DNA of 64,000 nucleotides, from contig NZ_LQNF01000010.1 of NCBI RefSeq assembly GCF_001618145.1, positions 1-64,000 on the forward strand, written 5' to 3'. How positions within the stretch are numbered: position 1 is the first letter of the stretch; every line of letters starts with the position of its first letter. The notes under the pieces are model-generated. The model was not told where the DNA came from and did not search any database. It saw nothing but the letters and a program-made list of their open reading frames with translations. A program made the position numbers and the translations under genes. Source of the DNA: Oceanobacillus damuensis (lineage in GTDB: Bacteria; Bacillota; Bacilli; Bacillales; Amphibacillaceae). Of the stretch, positions 32,738 to 41,839 are shown piece by piece.

Positions 32738-33941
32738 ATTTGGCTTTTTCTAATTTTTGGTTTTGCTTCGTTTCAATTGTCTTTAAGAACCGTTCGATTC
32801 GATTCATTGCTTCCTGTAATTGCTCAATGGATGTAGCATAAGAACACCTTATATAACCTTCGCCTGATTCTCCGAATGCATTGCCCGGTACGACTGCCAC
32901 TTTTTCCTGTTGCAGCAGTTCTGAAGCGAACTGTTCGGAAGTAAGGCCGGTTTTTTTAATCGACGGAAAAACATAAAATGCTCCACCTGGTGTATGACAT
33001 TCCAAACCGATTCTATTGAGTGACTGAACTGTGAAATTTCTTCTTCTCCAGTAATTTAGTTTCATTTTTTCGACTTGGTCAGAGCTATTGCGCAGTGCTT
33101 CGATTGCACCGATCTGGAGCATATATGGTGCACACATCGTTGTATATTGATATATTTTGACCATGGCACTAATGATCTCACTTGGAGCTGCTAAAAATCC
33201 TAGACGCCAGCCTGTCATTGCAAATCCCTTGGAGAAGCCGTTTATCAATATGGTCCTTTCATACATTCCTGGCAGTGATGCAAAGCTCGTATATTCCTGA
33301 TCATAGGCGAGCTCCGCGTAAATCTCATCTGAAACGACGAGCAAATCATGTTCTTTTACAACGCGTGCAATTTCATTCAGCTCCTCCTTATTTAAGCATG
33401 TGCCTGTCGGGTTATTAGGTGAACAGAGCAAAATTGCTTTTGTCTTATCGGTGATGGCTGCTTCCATTTGCTCAGGTGTAACTTTAAATCCATTTTCTTC
33501 TTTGGTGGCAATACGTACTGGTACGCCACCTGCCAATGTTACAAGTGAAGCGTAGGAAACAAAAGCCGGTTCAATGACCAGTACCTCATCTCCAGGGTTC
33601 AATATTGCGCGAAATGCCAAATCCAGTGATTGACTGGCGCCGACTGTAACAATCACCTGATCTTCAGCACGATAGTTAACATGGAATTTTCTTTTCAGGT
33701 AGGAAGTGATTTCCTCGCGCAGCTCAAGTAATCCTGCATTGGCGGTATATGACGTATAGCCATCCTGTAATGCTTCGATGGCAACTTCACGAATATTCCA
33801 CGGGGTAATAAAATCCGGTTCTCCGACTCCAAGGGAAATCACGCCTTCCATGCTTGCAGCCAAATCGAAAAACTTTCGTATTCCGGATGGTTCAAGGTCG
33901 TTTGCTGTTTTGGAAAGATAATTTTGGTAGTTCATATTCAT
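32736..33941 (-). CDS. yugH: PLP-dependent aminotransferase, YugH-like
   Basis: A 401-residue class I aminotransferase. VSDEIYAELAYD, INGFSKGFAMTGWRLG (PLP lysine in the SKGFAMTGWR block), SPNNPTGT and GEGYIRCSYATS (arginine for the substrate carboxylate) are present. Acts on an aromatic or other amino acid in the PatA/YugH group. Its start overlaps the Lrp-type gene by 4 bp (ATGA), as yugG and yugH pair in B. subtilis, so the regulator probably controls this operon in response to an amino acid. Confidence 0.87.
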   Translation of the reverse strand: MNMNYQNYLSKTANDLEPSGIRKFFDLAASMEGVISLGVGEPDFITPWNIREVAIEALQDGYTSYTANAGLLELREEITSYLKRKFHVNYRAEDQVIVTVGASQSLDLAFRAILNPGDEVLVIEPAFVSYASLVTLAGGVPVRIATKEENGFKVTPEQMEAAITDKTKAILLCSPNNPTGTCLNKEELNEIARVVKEHDLLVVSDEIYAELAYDQEYTSFASLPGMYERTILINGFSKGFAMTGWRLGFLAAPSEIISAMVKIYQYTTMCAPYMLQIGAIEALRNSSDQVEKMKLNYWRRRNFTVQSLNRIGLECHTPGGAFYVFPSIKKTGLTSEQFASELLQQEKVAVVPGNAFGESGEGYIRCSYATSIEQLQEAMNRIERFLKTIETKQNQKLEKAK

Positions 33942-34441
33942 GGGGATATCACCATTCTGCGGTCTTTGTCATTGTTCCCTTCAATAATGACGCCATCATG
34001 CTTATATTTTTTTAATTTAAAGTGAGTTGTTGTGGATACCACGTATTCGATCGTTGCCAGTTTATTGGACACAAACAACGCAATTTCTTTCATTGTTTTT
34101 CCCTCAATGGTCACTGATAAATCATATGTACCGGACATTAGATACAGTGAGGTAACTTCCGGGTAACGGTAAATCTGTTCCGCCACTTCATCAAAGCCAA
34201 CATTGCGCTGTGGCGTTACTTTTACATCAATCATTGCTACGATTGTTTCTTTCCCTTCAATTTTGTTCCAGTCGATGAGTGTAGGATAGCTTACAATGAT
34301 ATTTTCATCTTCCATTTTCTTAATAAGCTTCTGTACGTCATCTTTCTTCATATCCAACTGCATCGCAATGGATTCAGTGGATAAGCCATGACTTTCGTCC
34401 AGTATTGCTAAGATATTTAATTCTTCGTTTGTTAGTTTCAT
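33938..34441 (-). CDS. yugG: Lrp/AsnC-family regulator, YugG-like
   Basis: A 167-residue feast/famine regulator: N-terminal helix-turn-helix (GLSTESIAMQLDMKKDDVQK) and a C-terminal RAM domain (IVAMIDVKVTPQRN, VTSLYLMSGTYDLSVTIEGK) that binds an amino acid. GGAAGGCGG precedes ATG 34441, with a GTG one codon before. First gene of the operon with the aminotransferase. Confidence 0.87.
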   Translation of the reverse strand: MKLTNEELNILAILDESHGLSTESIAMQLDMKKDDVQKLIKKMEDENIIVSYPTLIDWNKIEGKETIVAMIDVKVTPQRNVGFDEVAEQIYRYPEVTSLYLMSGTYDLSVTIEGKTMKEIALFVSNKLATIEYVVSTTTHFKLKKYKHDGVIIEGNNDKDRRMVISP

Positions 34442-34568
34442 CACAATCCGCCTTCCATTGCTTCCGATTTGTTATTTGAATCCTATTTATCAAATTAACA
34501 GTGCAATGCAGAAATTATATCACTTTAAAAAATAATGGACAATAAACAACGGATATGTTCTTGTTATT

Positions 34569-34608
34569 TTTCGACAAATAATGACAAAAACCGGGGAGTG
34601 ACAGGCAC
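34569..34608 (+). repeat. Repeat family C, half copy
   Basis: TTTCGACAAATAATGACAAA followed by AACCGGGGAGTGACAGGCAC; same as the right half of 37834-37939 and the left part of 32681-32737, without the pairing arm. Confidence 0.8.
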
Positions 34609-34659
34609 TGCATTTGTTTTTTATTTATATTTGGGTTATAAAGGAAGAGGGTGATTTTT

Positions 34660-34851
34660 ATGATGGTTTCAATAATTCTTGTAATTATATTATGTATTAT
34701 TGGTGGTATTTTAACCTGGAGGGAAGCCGGGAAGAGTGACGAGGATTATGACAAGTCATCCAAAAGGAATGTCACTCGGCTCACATGGATCTACATAATA
34801 ACAATCGGAATATCGTTGCTGGCACTAGCTTTATATATTTATAATCTTTAA
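34660..34851 (+). CDS. Small membrane protein, unknown
   Basis: A 63-residue protein with two hydrophobic segments (MMVSIILVIILCIIGGILTW and LTWIYIITIGISLLALALYI) around a charged loop. GAAGAGGGTGA precedes the ATG. Convergent with the YrdB-like gene. No family recognised. Confidence 0.6.
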   Translation: MMVSIILVIILCIIGGILTWREAGKSDEDYDKSSKRNVTRLTWIYIITIGISLLALALYIYNL

Positions 34852-34868
34852 ATGGCTGTCACTGCCCA

Positions 34869-35141
34869 CTATAAGCTTTTTCGCATGGTCATGCCGCTGT
34901 ATAGTGCGGCGGCTGCCAGCGCAAATAGAGCAATTTTTATAATCGTTCTGATTGGCACTTCGAGTCGATGCGGAGCGTTTGGGGAAATGAACGCACCCCA
35001 AAATAGCGCAGCAAGTAATGGGGTGCCAATTCCGAACAGAAAGCCTGCAAGTCTGCTTTTGCCCATGCCAAATCCCCAGTATGCAAAGGCTGCAAGGGAT
35101 GCAACCTCCATTAAAAACAAGAAAGCATATACCAAGATCAT
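34869..35141 (-). CDS. YrdB-like DUF2568 membrane protein
   Basis: A 90-residue protein with four hydrophobic segments: LVYAFLFLMEVASLAAFAYW, RLAGFLFGIGTPLLAALFWG, then F-I-S-P-x-A-P-H and IRTIIKIALFALAAAALYSG. The G-W/F-G-A-F-x-x-P-x-A-x-x pattern is that of DUF2568/YrdB. Function unknown. Confidence 0.78.
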   Translation of the reverse strand: MILVYAFLFLMEVASLAAFAYWGFGMGKSRLAGFLFGIGTPLLAALFWGAFISPNAPHRLEVPIRTIIKIALFALAAAALYSGMTMRKSL

Positions 35142-35196
35142 TCCGAATCAAATCCCTTCTTTTTTGCGGTAAGTATATCCACGCTTTACTAGTAAC

Positions 35197-35889
35197 CTAG
35201 CTAATCTTCTCATGCAGTTCTTTTTCCATTTTGTTAACATACACATCCAATTGCTGTGCGGGGTCATAAACGGTGCTGCCATGACAAACCTCCAATGTCT
35301 TCGGATTCAGTTTCTGGATAATCATGCCGCTCTTAACAGCGTCCTTCATATCTCCAGTAAACATGGGCATAGGCTTGTGAAGTCTCCCTTTCTTGCTCGT
35401 AAAAAGGTCACCTCCCAACAACACTCGATCCTCTTCGTGAAAGTAGGCGACATGGCCAGGCGAATGCCCGGGTGTGAAATATGGAGTGAGCCCGCAAACT
35501 GTTTGTAAATGGCCATATTCATCTGTTTCCAATGGTTTCACGAGCCCCTTTGGAACATTTTTCTCATGCTTTTTTCTTCTTGGATAGAGCTGATCACCTT
35601 CCATATATGGTATTTCAATCCCATGTGCGTACACAGGAACATTCTTTTCTTTCAAGATGCCTTGTAAAGCCCCAACATGATCAGAATGTCCATGTGTAAG
35701 GAGAATGCGCTTCAGGGGACCGATCTCCCGCTGCGCGAAAAATTTTAAAATTCCTTTAGCCATAAATGGCATCCCCGCATCGACAAGCGTGTAACCCCCA
35801 TCCTTATCTTTAACAACCCATACATTTACAGATATCAGCATCCAGCTTTTCAAACTCCAAATATGCTCGGAGATTTTTCTGATTTTCAT
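35197..35889 (-). CDS. MBL-fold metallo-hydrolase
   Basis: A 230-residue metallo-beta-lactamase-fold protein: VWVVKDKDGGYTLVDAGMPF, LLTHGHSDHVGAL (H-x-H-x-D-H), FTPGHSPGHVAYFHEEDRVL and GGDLFTSKKG give the two-metal site. Similar to YflN-type enzymes acting on thioester or lactone-like substrates. It overlaps the TetR gene by 4 bp, so the regulator and the enzyme are one operon, and the substrate may be related to the inducer. Confidence 0.86.
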   Translation of the reverse strand: MKIRKISEHIWSLKSWMLISVNVWVVKDKDGGYTLVDAGMPFMAKGILKFFAQREIGPLKRILLTHGHSDHVGALQGILKEKNVPVYAHGIEIPYMEGDQLYPRRKKHEKNVPKGLVKPLETDEYGHLQTVCGLTPYFTPGHSPGHVAYFHEEDRVLLGGDLFTSKKGRLHKPMPMFTGDMKDAVKSGMIIQKLNPKTLEVCHGSTVYDPAQQLDVYVNKMEKELHEKIS

Positions 35890-36518
35890 TCGTTTTCCTC
35901 TCCTTCTTTTAATTTTTCTTTAAAGCCCATGATGAGAATGTCAAATGCTAGAGTAAAGGTTGGCGTTATTCGCTCAATTAAAACCTCGGTAGGTTCATGC
36001 TGGTAGGAATAGGTGTTCAATATGCCATATAGGTTGTAGAAGTATATGCGGGAAAAAGCCATCAGTTGTTCAGTGTTGTCCGGTATAGAAAGGCTTTCTC
36101 CCAGCATCTGTTTCATTAATGCAAAAATTTCCAGCCGGACTTTGTTGATTTCCATGTCTGGATTGAGTTCATCTAATCGTGTTGACTTCGCGTTAATAAA
36201 AATGGAGAAGACATTTTTATTCCGTAAACAAAATTGGATAAACTCGTTGCTGATCTTTTTAAGTCTGTCCTCTGGGCTGTCAGACCCTGATTCGGTAATC
36301 TGTATCATGTTTCCCCGTAACTGCAGCAGGGCAGGCATTGATAATTGGTGCAGCAATTCTTCCTTATCTTTGAAATAAACATACATAGTCGTATGGGAGC
36401 AATTGGCTTCCTTAGCAATCTCTCTTATAGAAACCGCATCATATCCTTTTTTGGAAAAAAGTTTTTCTGCTGCCTTGAGCACTAACTTTTTCGTTTCCTC
36501 GGAACGCTTTGTTTTCAA
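35886..36518 (-). CDS. TetR-family regulator
   Basis: A 210-residue repressor. The N-terminal helix-turn-helix is complete (KKLVLKAAEKLFSKKGYDAV and SIREIAKEANCSHTTMYVYF), and the C-terminal ligand domain is diverged as usual. Start TTG 36518 is preferred because GGAG lies about 11 nt upstream; TTG 36542 would have none. Its promoter is covered by a 41-bp palindrome (36563-36603), indicating autorepression. Inducer unknown. Confidence 0.88.
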   Translation of the reverse strand: MKTKRSEETKKLVLKAAEKLFSKKGYDAVSIREIAKEANCSHTTMYVYFKDKEELLHQLSMPALLQLRGNMIQITESGSDSPEDRLKKISNEFIQFCLRNKNVFSIFINAKSTRLDELNPDMEINKVRLEIFALMKQMLGESLSIPDNTEQLMAFSRIYFYNLYGILNTYSYQHEPTEVLIERITPTFTLAFDILIMGFKEKLKEGEENE

Positions 36519-36562
36519 CTTTCCACTCACTCCTTTCAGCAATGAATTTATTCGGATCTATC

Positions 36563-36603
36563 AAAACTAACCACTGGTTATAATATAACCGGTGGTTAGT
36601 TTT
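36563..36603 (-). promoter_or_regulatory. TetR operator over its own promoter
   Basis: Two 19-bp arms (36563-36581 and 36585-36603) match as an inverted repeat with one mismatch around AAT. On the minus strand TTGACA (36605-36610), a 17-bp spacer and TATATT (36582-36587) form the promoter, so the operator spans the spacer, the -10 box and the start region. Confidence 0.88.
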
Positions 36604-36611
36604 ATGTCAAT

Positions 36612-36931
36612 ATATTTTCTGATTTTTTTGGCAGCGGATTGATAGATTGGCTAATTATGGATTGAGGGGAGTGCAATCGAGGACTAGGAGATTTTCAACG
36701 AATAGGGGCAAAAAAATTGAGAGTTGGGTACCGGTAATTGTTCCTCTTTGGTTCATGGTAACTGACTGAAAAGGTCCGGGCAGAATGGTAACATTTCTAC
36801 ATGTCGGTTGGTTTTATTGGCGACAATATGTAGCTTTTTTCTATAGGTTTGAGATATGAATATGATACGATGTGTAAGCATCTATTTTTAAATTTCTAAA
36901 ATCTAATGATTCTTAGACAGGAGCATCAGCA
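36612..36931. other. Divergent spacer, no gene seen
   Basis: Between the TetR operator and the AEC gene. GGTACCGGTAATTG near 36728 is not a recognised site. No second palindrome was found near the AEC gene. Confidence 0.45.
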
Positions 36932-37834
36932 TTGTCCAGTTTTAATGAACAGTTTATATATTCAATTATCATTATTGCATTAGGCTATATCTTGAAGAAG
37001 TCGACGATTATTAAAGAAACAGATGGAGAAGGTCTGTCAAGAATTATTTTTAATATTACACTCCCTGCACTCATTCTCGTGACATTTAATGATATAACAA
37101 TCGAATATTCTTTATTTGTACTGATCCTGATTGGGTTTGCTTATGGATTGTTTGCAGCGTTTTTAGGGATTCTCGTATTCAGGAAACAGACAAGGAATAT
37201 AAAAGGGATGCTGGCAATGATGGTACCGGGGTTCAATATTGGTCTCTTTGCCTATCCACTGGTGGAAGGTATCTGGGGAAGGGAAGGGGTACAGCATTTC
37301 GGGATGTTTGATGTCGGTAATTCATTTATCGTATTTGGAGTTTGCTATTTTATAGGCAGTTATTATGCAGGGGAAGACGTTCGCTTGGATATAAAAACGA
37401 TGTTGGGAAAGATGATCCGATCGATTCCTCTGATGACCTACATGGTTGTACTGCTCCTGAATTTAGTGGACTTTAAACTGCCATCCGTTATCATCGGAAC
37501 AGCTGATATCATCTCGCTTGCAAATATGCCATTATCGTTGCTGTTGCTTGGTATTTATTTGAACTTCAAGTTTGATAGAAGGTACATAAACCTTATTTTC
37601 AAATACATGGCAGTAAAATATATACCGGGGATCATTGTAGGTGTAGCGCTGGTTATCCTGCTGCCATACGATGATATGTTCAAATATACGGTACTGATCG
37701 GGCTGCTATTGCCGACTTCGATGTCAATTCTGCCATATGCAGTTGAATTTGAATATGATAAACGATTTGTGGGCACTGTATCCAACCTGACGATCATAAC
37801 CAGCTTCATCCTCATATGGATCATCGCCAATTAG
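36932..37834 (+). CDS. AEC-family transporter (auxin efflux carrier-like)
   Basis: A 300-residue membrane protein of the PIN-like AEC superfamily, about ten hydrophobic segments. IFNITLPALILVTFNDITI is the conserved N-terminal N-x-x-x-P block, MVPGFNIGLFAYPLVEGIWG follows, and the second half holds ANMPLSLLLLGIYLNF and GLLLPTSMSILPYAVEF. Bacterial members export small carboxylates such as malate. It starts at TTG with AGGAG. The substrate is not predictable. Confidence 0.85.
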   Translation: MSSFNEQFIYSIIIIALGYILKKSTIIKETDGEGLSRIIFNITLPALILVTFNDITIEYSLFVLILIGFAYGLFAAFLGILVFRKQTRNIKGMLAMMVPGFNIGLFAYPLVEGIWGREGVQHFGMFDVGNSFIVFGVCYFIGSYYAGEDVRLDIKTMLGKMIRSIPLMTYMVVLLLNLVDFKLPSVIIGTADIISLANMPLSLLLLGIYLNFKFDRRYINLIFKYMAVKYIPGIIVGVALVILLPYDDMFKYTVLIGLLLPTSMSILPYAVEFEYDKRFVGTVSNLTIITSFILIWIIAN

Positions 37835-37939
37835 GTGCCTGTCACTCCCCGGTTTTTGTCAATTTTTGTCGATAGATTCATTGTTGGTCAGTAGATTCTT
37901 TCGACAAACATCGACATATTTCGGGGAGTGACAGGCACC
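37834..37939. repeat. Repeat family C, long inverted-repeat copy
   Basis: GGTGCCTGTCACTCCCC (37834-37850) and GGGGAGTGACAGGCACC (37923-37939) are perfect 17-bp inverted repeats around a 72-nt interior that also holds TTTTTGTC and TCGACAAACATCGAC. It fills the space between the AEC stop and the phnE stop, convergent genes, and probably terminates both. Confidence 0.88.
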
Positions 37940-37940
37940 A

Positions 37941-38750
37941 TCAGCCTCTTACCAATCTCGTTCTTAATTTGTTGGAAACAACATCAACGATAAGAATTAG
38001 TATAACAAGTCCAATCAAAATAGAGCCGACTTCCTGCCAGCGATAGGAATTCATGGCGAAAATCAACGGTGCGCCAATTCCGCCGGCGCCAACGAGTCCA
38101 AGAACAGCGGCATCCCGCAGGTTCATGTCAAAACGGTAAATCATGATTGACAGAAACATGGCAAATAATTGTGGAACAATACCATATCTGATTTTCTCGA
38201 AGGTCGTACAACCAATAGAGCTCATTGATTCAAGCACACTGATATCCAAATCTTCAATAGCATCCACATAAAGCTTGGAAAGCATCCCAATCGAAGTCAA
38301 TGACATTGTCAGGACACCAGCGAATGGGCCTGTACCTGTGACACGGATGAACATTAGGCCGTAGACAATCGCGGGAACGGTACGTATGGCTATCAAAAGT
38401 ATCTTTGTCATATATGCAATTGGCACAGGCACGATATTGGATGCCGACAAGAAGGCAAGCGGGACCGCCAGAAGGGACCCGATAATTGTTCCTAAAAATG
38501 CAATTGCGATTGTTTCGATCAATAGATAGGCAACACCACTTTGGGTCATATCAAACAAAAGATTCAGATCAGGATTCAGAATTCCGAGAATGATATTGGA
38601 AGCGATCATCAGGCCACTGCTGTCCATTTTTTCCAAATCAATCGTGGTTGCTGACCAGATAAACAGGATGCACAAAATAATTGAAACAGTAAGTATATAG
38701 TTCAGGTTTTTCGGTTCTTCAAGCAATCGTTTTTCCACAGCAGTCATCAC
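37941..38750 (-). CDS. phnE: Phosphonate-type ABC transporter permease
   Basis: A 269-residue permease with the PhnE pattern: IAIRTVPAIVYGLMFIRVTG, MLSKLYVDAIEDLDISVLES and EKIRYGIVPQLFAMFLSIMI (the E-A/S-x-x-S-x-G-x-x-x-x-x-x-x-x-G-x-x-P coupling loop), GAGGIGAPLIFAMN and RTRLVRG. Second permease of the operon, 12 bp after the other phnE. It completes a heteromeric channel for phosphonate, phosphite or phosphate esters. Confidence 0.9.
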   Translation of the reverse strand: MMTAVEKRLLEEPKNLNYILTVSIILCILFIWSATTIDLEKMDSSGLMIASNIILGILNPDLNLLFDMTQSGVAYLLIETIAIAFLGTIIGSLLAVPLAFLSASNIVPVPIAYMTKILLIAIRTVPAIVYGLMFIRVTGTGPFAGVLTMSLTSIGMLSKLYVDAIEDLDISVLESMSSIGCTTFEKIRYGIVPQLFAMFLSIMIYRFDMNLRDAAVLGLVGAGGIGAPLIFAMNSYRWQEVGSILIGLVILILIVDVVSNKLRTRLVRG

Positions 38751-38762
38751 TTATGACCTCCC

Positions 38763-39578
38763 CTAATTCAGTTTTTTTCTGAAATGCTCGCTTATGTTCT
38801 CGATAATAAAAACCGTAATGATCAGCATAAGCAGAATCATCCCGACATTTGGATAGTTGCGCCAGCCAATGCCTTCATTTAACAGAAGTCCGACGCCACC
38901 AGCACCAACATAGCCGAGGATAGCGGCATATCGAACATTTCCTTCAAAACAGAATAAGGAAGTAGAAAGGTAATTAGGCAGAATCTGAGGGACGATCGCA
39001 TATCGAAAGGCTTGGATTTTCGTCAGTCCCATCGACTCTATTGCTTCAAACGCACCCATATTCACATTTTCAATTTGTTCATATAATAGCTTTCCTACGT
39101 ATGCCAAGGTGAACAGGAAGATGGCAACCGTACCTGCCAATGTCCCTAAACCAAAGATAAATGTTGCAATCAGAGCAGAAACCAGTGTAGGCAGTGTCCG
39201 CAATATACTTAGCAAAAATTTGGAGATGCCTGCAATCAGCTTGTTCCTCGTAATGTTTGATGATGCCAGCACTGCTGCAGGTACTGCTGCTATCGCACCC
39301 AATAAAGAGCCGAGCAGAGACATTTTGATTGTATCCAATAATGGACCCCAAAGATGGGGTAAATACTCCCACGTAGGGGGGGTCATCTGGCCGATAATCA
39401 CAAAGAATTCATCCCACCGGTCCATAAGAAGTTCCATATCGAATCCTGTAATTTCAATCGATACGATCACTGAAATAAGTATGAGAGCAATTACGAAGGG
39501 TATGCGCGTTCTTTTCTCCGACACTATTTTTCCATTTGGCAACGTTATTTTTTTAGGCAGAAAAATTTTATCGTACAT
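38763..39578 (-). CDS. phnE: Phosphonate-type ABC transporter permease
   Basis: A 271-residue paralogue of the other permease: ILRTLPTLVSALIATFIFGL, GKLLYEQIENVNMGAFEAIE and SMGLTKIQAFRYAIVPQILP as coupling loop, GYVGAGGVGLLLNEGIGWRN. It overlaps the end of phnC by 11 bp, indicating translational coupling. The N-terminal tail (FLPKKITLPNGKIVSEKRT) is cytoplasmic and charged. Confidence 0.9.
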   Translation of the reverse strand: MYDKIFLPKKITLPNGKIVSEKRTRIPFVIALILISVIVSIEITGFDMELLMDRWDEFFVIIGQMTPPTWEYLPHLWGPLLDTIKMSLLGSLLGAIAAVPAAVLASSNITRNKLIAGISKFLLSILRTLPTLVSALIATFIFGLGTLAGTVAIFLFTLAYVGKLLYEQIENVNMGAFEAIESMGLTKIQAFRYAIVPQILPNYLSTSLFCFEGNVRYAAILGYVGAGGVGLLLNEGIGWRNYPNVGMILLMLIITVFIIENISEHFRKKLN

Positions 39579-40344
39579 ATTCAGTCACTTCCTCTGTCAA
39601 TTCGGTCCGATTTTTCCCGTATATTTTATCCAAAACAGGGTCGGTTACTTCCGATGATTTCCCATCAAAAATGATTTCACCGTCGTAAATCCCTATGATC
39701 CGGTCAGCATATTCCAACGCAAGCTCGACATGGTGGATGTTCATGATCACAGAAATATTCATTTCCTGATTGATTTTCTTGAAGTCATCCATTACCTGTT
39801 TGGCCGTTACAGGATCGAGGGAGGCGACAGGTTCATCGGCAAGAATGATGGCGGGATTCTGGGCAATTGTCCGGGCTAATGCGACACGTTGCTGCTGCCC
39901 TCCGGAAAGCTGGTCGACACGTGAAAATGCTTTGTCTAAAATTCCTACCTGATCCAATGCCGATAAAGCAGCCAGCTTGTCCTGCCTGGAAAAGATCCCA
40001 AAAATCTTTCTCCATAGCGGCATTTCAGGCACATTTACTACGAGGACATTCTTTATAACTGTTGTGCGTGTTACAAGATTGAACGATTGGAAAATCATTC
40101 CTATCCCTCTCCGGAAGCTGCGGATTTCTTTTCCTTTCAATGTAGCCACTTCTGTGCCATTGACGATCAGCTTTCCACCTGTAATATCATGCATGCGATT
40201 GATGCAGCGTATTAACGTCGATTTTCCCGCTCCGGATAAACCGATCACTGCTACATATTCTCCCTGGTCAATTTTGAGATTGATGCTATGTAATGCTTGT
40301 ACACCGTTTGGATATTTCTTTTCGACATCTATAAATTCTATCAT
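39568..40344 (-). CDS. phnC: Phosphonate-type ABC transporter ATP-binding protein
   Basis: A 258-residue ABC ATPase: Walker [15 protein letters not shown]-loop [17 protein letters not shown], signature [20 protein letters not shown], Walker [14 protein letters not shown]-loop [37 protein letters not shown] is the PhnC start. Follows phnD with an intervening hairpin (40430-40460). Confidence 0.93.
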   Translation of the reverse strand: MIEFIDVEKKYPNGVQALHSINLKIDQGEYVAVIGLSGAGKSTLIRCINRMHDITGGKLIVNGTEVATLKGKEIRSFRRGIGMIFQSFNLVTRTTVIKNVLVVNVPEMPLWRKIFGIFSRQDKLAALSALDQVGILDKAFSRVDQLSGGQQQRVALARTIAQNPAIILADEPVASLDPVTAKQVMDDFKKINQEMNISVIMNIHHVELALEYADRIIGIYDGEIIFDGKSSEVTDPVLDKIYGKNRTELTEEVTEYVR

Positions 40345-40429
40345 GGCAATTCTCCATTCCTTTTAAACAGCTTAAAAATGCAATAATGGTGTTAACCCCA
40401 ATTCTGGGCGAATAGCTAAGCCTTCTAAG

Positions 40430-40460
40430 AAAAAAGAGAACATCCACCAGGAATGTTCTC
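40430..40460 (-). terminator. Hairpin between phnD and phnC
   Basis: GAGAACATTCC ... GGATGTTCTC hairpin followed on the minus strand by a T run. It lies inside the operon and would let only part of the transcripts reach phnC, giving more binding protein than transporter. Confidence 0.8.
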
Positions 40461-40485
40461 ATGTTTTGGTCATCAGCCTAAGCAG

Positions 40486-41586
40486 TTATTCAGAACCAAG
40501 ATCCTGGACAAGCTGCTGGGCAGCGCGCTCATTATCATAATCGGAATCTTCAGCTTCCATATATCCCTCGTGGTTATAGATTGCGATTACTTCTTTTCCT
40601 TCATCTGTCTCCGCAATATTAATAAATGCTTCCTGCAATGCAGCTTTTAAATCATCATCCATAATAGCTGAGTTTTTGCTGACACTGATTGTATCATTAT
40701 AGATAGCAGGTGTTACACCAATCACATTAGTTTCATCCCAAATTGATTCACTTCGACCGTAATCATCTGTCCATGTATCAACATGATCCCTTCGTGCATC
40801 TGCGTATGTAACAAGTACATCAATCTGACCAGCTGCCAATCTGGCAAAAGAGCTACCATAGGAATCTGCCTGTACAACATTATCAAGGTCAGTGATGGTT
40901 TGATCAAAGTGATCCTTCAGCCATAGTGCTGGATAGATATATCCGGCAGGGGAGGAAGATGACATGACACTCCATGATGCACTGTTTACATCATCAAATG
41001 TCAGTTCTTCGCCATTATTCACTTTTTCAGCCAATTCCTGTCCTTTTTCGGAAGGACCGGCGATGAGCAGCGCACGGTACGAAGTTGTTTGTTCATCTGT
41101 CGGTTCTGTTGGCTTGTTGTCGTTCCAATCTTTAGCGTCATCTGAGTCATTGTTCAAGCCTGCTCTTGTAGATGTAAGAATTACTTCTGCACCATCGTCA
41201 TACAAGACATAGGTGCCCCCAGGGATCAATCCGATATCTGTCGTGCCTGCTGACAGTGCTTCCCCAACAGCTTCGTAATTTGTTCCGACTGTAATATCAA
41301 CTTCATTGACGTTATATCCTAATGTTGCTAATTCATCTGTCAGTAATTCCTTCAAAGGTTCTGTTGCGGTTACAATTTCATCCGGATCTCTTGATGGTAC
41401 AAAGCCAATAGAAAGCTTTTCAATTTCCGTACCTGCATCTTCTTCTGCATTTTCCTCTTCACCAGTTGTACTTTCGTCGGCATCGTTATCTGTTGCAGAT
41501 GCATCATCCGATTCCGAATCTCCACATGCTGCCAGCAGAACAACAAGCATGGTCATAGCAATAAAATACAAAACTCTTTTGTTCAT
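40486..41586 (-). CDS. phnD: Phosphonate-type substrate-binding lipoprotein
   Basis: A 366-residue PhnD-type binding protein. Lipobox LAAC near residue 21, a very acidic Asp/Glu linker (about 23-50), then LSIGFVPSRDPDEIVTATEP, VGTNYEAVGEALSAGTTDIG, LIPGGTYVLY and SSSPAGYIYPALWLKDHF, the phosphonate/phosphite binding pattern. The ligand (alkylphosphonate, phosphite or hypophosphite) cannot be told. It heads the phnD-phnC-phnE-phnE operon. No C-P lyase or phosphonatase gene is adjacent. Confidence 0.9.
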   Translation of the reverse strand: MNKRVLYFIAMTMLVVLLAACGDSESDDASATDNDADESTTGEEENAEEDAGTEIEKLSIGFVPSRDPDEIVTATEPLKELLTDELATLGYNVNEVDITVGTNYEAVGEALSAGTTDIGLIPGGTYVLYDDGAEVILTSTRAGLNNDSDDAKDWNDNKPTEPTDEQTTSYRALLIAGPSEKGQELAEKVNNGEELTFDDVNSASWSVMSSSSPAGYIYPALWLKDHFDQTITDLDNVVQADSYGSSFARLAAGQIDVLVTYADARRDHVDTWTDDYGRSESIWDETNVIGVTPAIYNDTISVSKNSAIMDDDLKAALQEAFINIAETDEGKEVIAIYNHEGYMEAEDSDYDNERAAQQLVQDLGSE

Positions 41587-41839
41587 TCTTTTTTCTCCCC
41601 TTCGTTATCAGTTATAAAAGCAGTTACTTTGCAAGTATAATTTAACGTTATTAATATTGTGTTAATTATTTGTAAAATATTGTTAAGAAATAGACTATTT
41701 AGATAGTTATTAACGTAAAGTGTCATGTTATCAGAAAAGATGTGATGAGGTATTTAGAAAAGAACCTTCAATTTATCGTTCAACTTCAAGGGATTCTCTA
41801 ATCCTGTTATAATAAGTGCTACAGACGTTCAGAAAGTAG

